64,000 bases of DNA from Leptodactylus fallax. Its lineage: Eukaryota; Chordata; Amphibia; Anura; Leptodactylidae. Positions 63,345 to 64,000 of this stretch are shown here, piece after piece. The position numbers and the translations under genes are program-made. The notes below the pieces were generated by a model. The model worked only from the letters and a program-made list of their open reading frames with translations, ran no database searches and had not been told where the DNA came from. Each line of letters opens with the position of its first letter. The stretch's first letter is position 1. The stretch covers positions 2,108,001 through 2,172,000 of the forward strand of contig CAMRHE010000054.1 in assembly GCA_947044405.1 (NCBI GenBank), written 5' to 3'.

Positions 63345-64000
63345 CAGACTCTTTCAGACTGGAAAGAGTGCTATTTGGCTTTGGAGGGCAGATTTTGCTG
63401 GAATAGCTTTCAGGTGCCATGTCGCATTTGCAAACCCTTAAAGTTCCAGTACAATGGAAACCCCCAAAAGTGGCCCCATTTTAGAAACTACACCTCTCAA
63501 GGAATTTCTCAAGGGGTATTATCATTTTGAACCCAAAAGTGCTTCCCAAAAATTAATGTACAAAGTGAAAATAGAAATTTTTAAAGAAATATGCCCTTTC
63601 AGTGCCCAGCATGTTGTGCCTACTTTGTGTCATCAGAGACAAGCACTCCTAAAACCTTTAAGTGGGTTATCCCGGGTATAAAAAAATTGTATATGTGGGC
63701 ATAAACTGCTGCTTGGGCTAACAGCAGGGCCGGTAAATTGGAACTCCCCAAGAAATGACCCGATTTTGTAGGGGCAATTTTGGGATCTCTGTAAACGTGA
63801 CATGGTGTCCAAAAGCCACCAACCTAAATCTGTTCTCTAAGAGCACATAGCGCTCCTTAACATCTGCGCCCTGCTGTGTGCCCAAACTGCAATTTATTCC
63901 CACATGTATGACATTGTTGTACCCAAGATAATGTACTTAACAATGTCATATGTGCATATAAACTGCTGTTTGGGAATAGCTGGGCACAGAAGGGAAGGAG
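63345..64000. repeat. ~330-bp tandem repeat array, second locus, cut by the window end
   Basis: This has the same phrases as the array at 17400-18790 ('tttggctttggagggcagattttgctggaatagctttcaggtgccatgt', 'aactacacctctcaaggaattt', 'cataaactgctgcttgggc'), including the reversed segment 'ctgtgtgcccaaactgcaatttat' near 63876. It continues past 64000. No protein is encoded. Confidence 0.75.

Overview
The window looks like repeat-dense, gene-poor DNA from an amphibian, most likely a frog. I infer this from the mix of mobile elements: three lineages of Tc1-like transposons, DIRS tyrosine-recombinase retrotransposons, Penelope-like elements with GIY-YIG endonucleases, a Rex1/L2-type LINE, an L1-type LINE, a BED-finger hAT composite, piggyBac remains, TTAA-flanked elements and PIF/Harbinger-type MITEs. 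I see no convincing host protein-coding gene, no rRNA or tRNA gene, no CRISPR array and no bacterial-style operon. One possible terminal exon (13297-13455) is flagged as weak.

Layout. 1-4374: a dispersed GC-rich repeat, a broken piggyBac transposase (minus strand), and a TTAA-family element split by a Tc1 element of DD34E type. 4375-8831: plain AT-rich sequence holding a complete Tc1 element of DD35E type with an open transposase frame (6056-7622). 8832-12285: a TTAA-family terminus, then a Harbinger-type MITE split by a 5'-truncated L1 with a perfect 14-bp target duplication. 12286-19059: mostly unique sequence with a TTAA-family end, an 8-bp-TSD hAT MITE, a Harbinger fragment and a ~330-bp tandem array. 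19060-20435: the 3' part of a DIRS element on the minus strand with its inverted terminal and internal complementary repeats. 22185-24787: a tRNA-derived SINE, another dispersed repeat, and a second DD35E Tc1 copy broken by a 5-bp duplication. 25157-26865: a DD38E Tc1 copy inserted in a (TA)n tract. 26866-28260: dispersed repeats and a Harbinger MITE.

28971-36836 is the most elaborate structure: a hAT-type element with a perfect 8-bp target duplication (ACTACAAT). Its reading frame is interrupted by a Penelope-like element, which is itself interrupted by a DD38E Tc1 copy. Its 3' half is a 35-bp minisatellite open in all three forward frames. 37043-42990 is a second DIRS copy (plus strand) with a DD38E Tc1 copy, transposase frame intact, in its terminal repeat. 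It runs into a block of homopolymer-corrupted sequence. A Rex1/L2-type LINE with an intact 970-codon frame follows (43771-46683), then a second corrupted block.

48765-51566 is a cluster of MITEs that used each other's TTAA/TTA borders as targets. 52511-54333 is a Penelope-like element with ~434-bp inverted arms, a 13-bp target duplication and a hammerhead-like motif. 54924-64000 holds a second TTAA foldback MITE, two related 30-bp minisatellites, perfect hairpins, dispersed GC-rich repeats, a foldback hAT-like element and the start of another ~330-bp array.

There is no pathway here. The functional logic is that of autonomous and parasitic mobile elements. Three frames look intact and could still make protein: the DD35E transposase (6429-7445), the DD38E transposase (37499-38551) and the LINE polyprotein (43771-46683). 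All family assignments rest on reading the translated motifs and repeat structures by eye; no database search was run.
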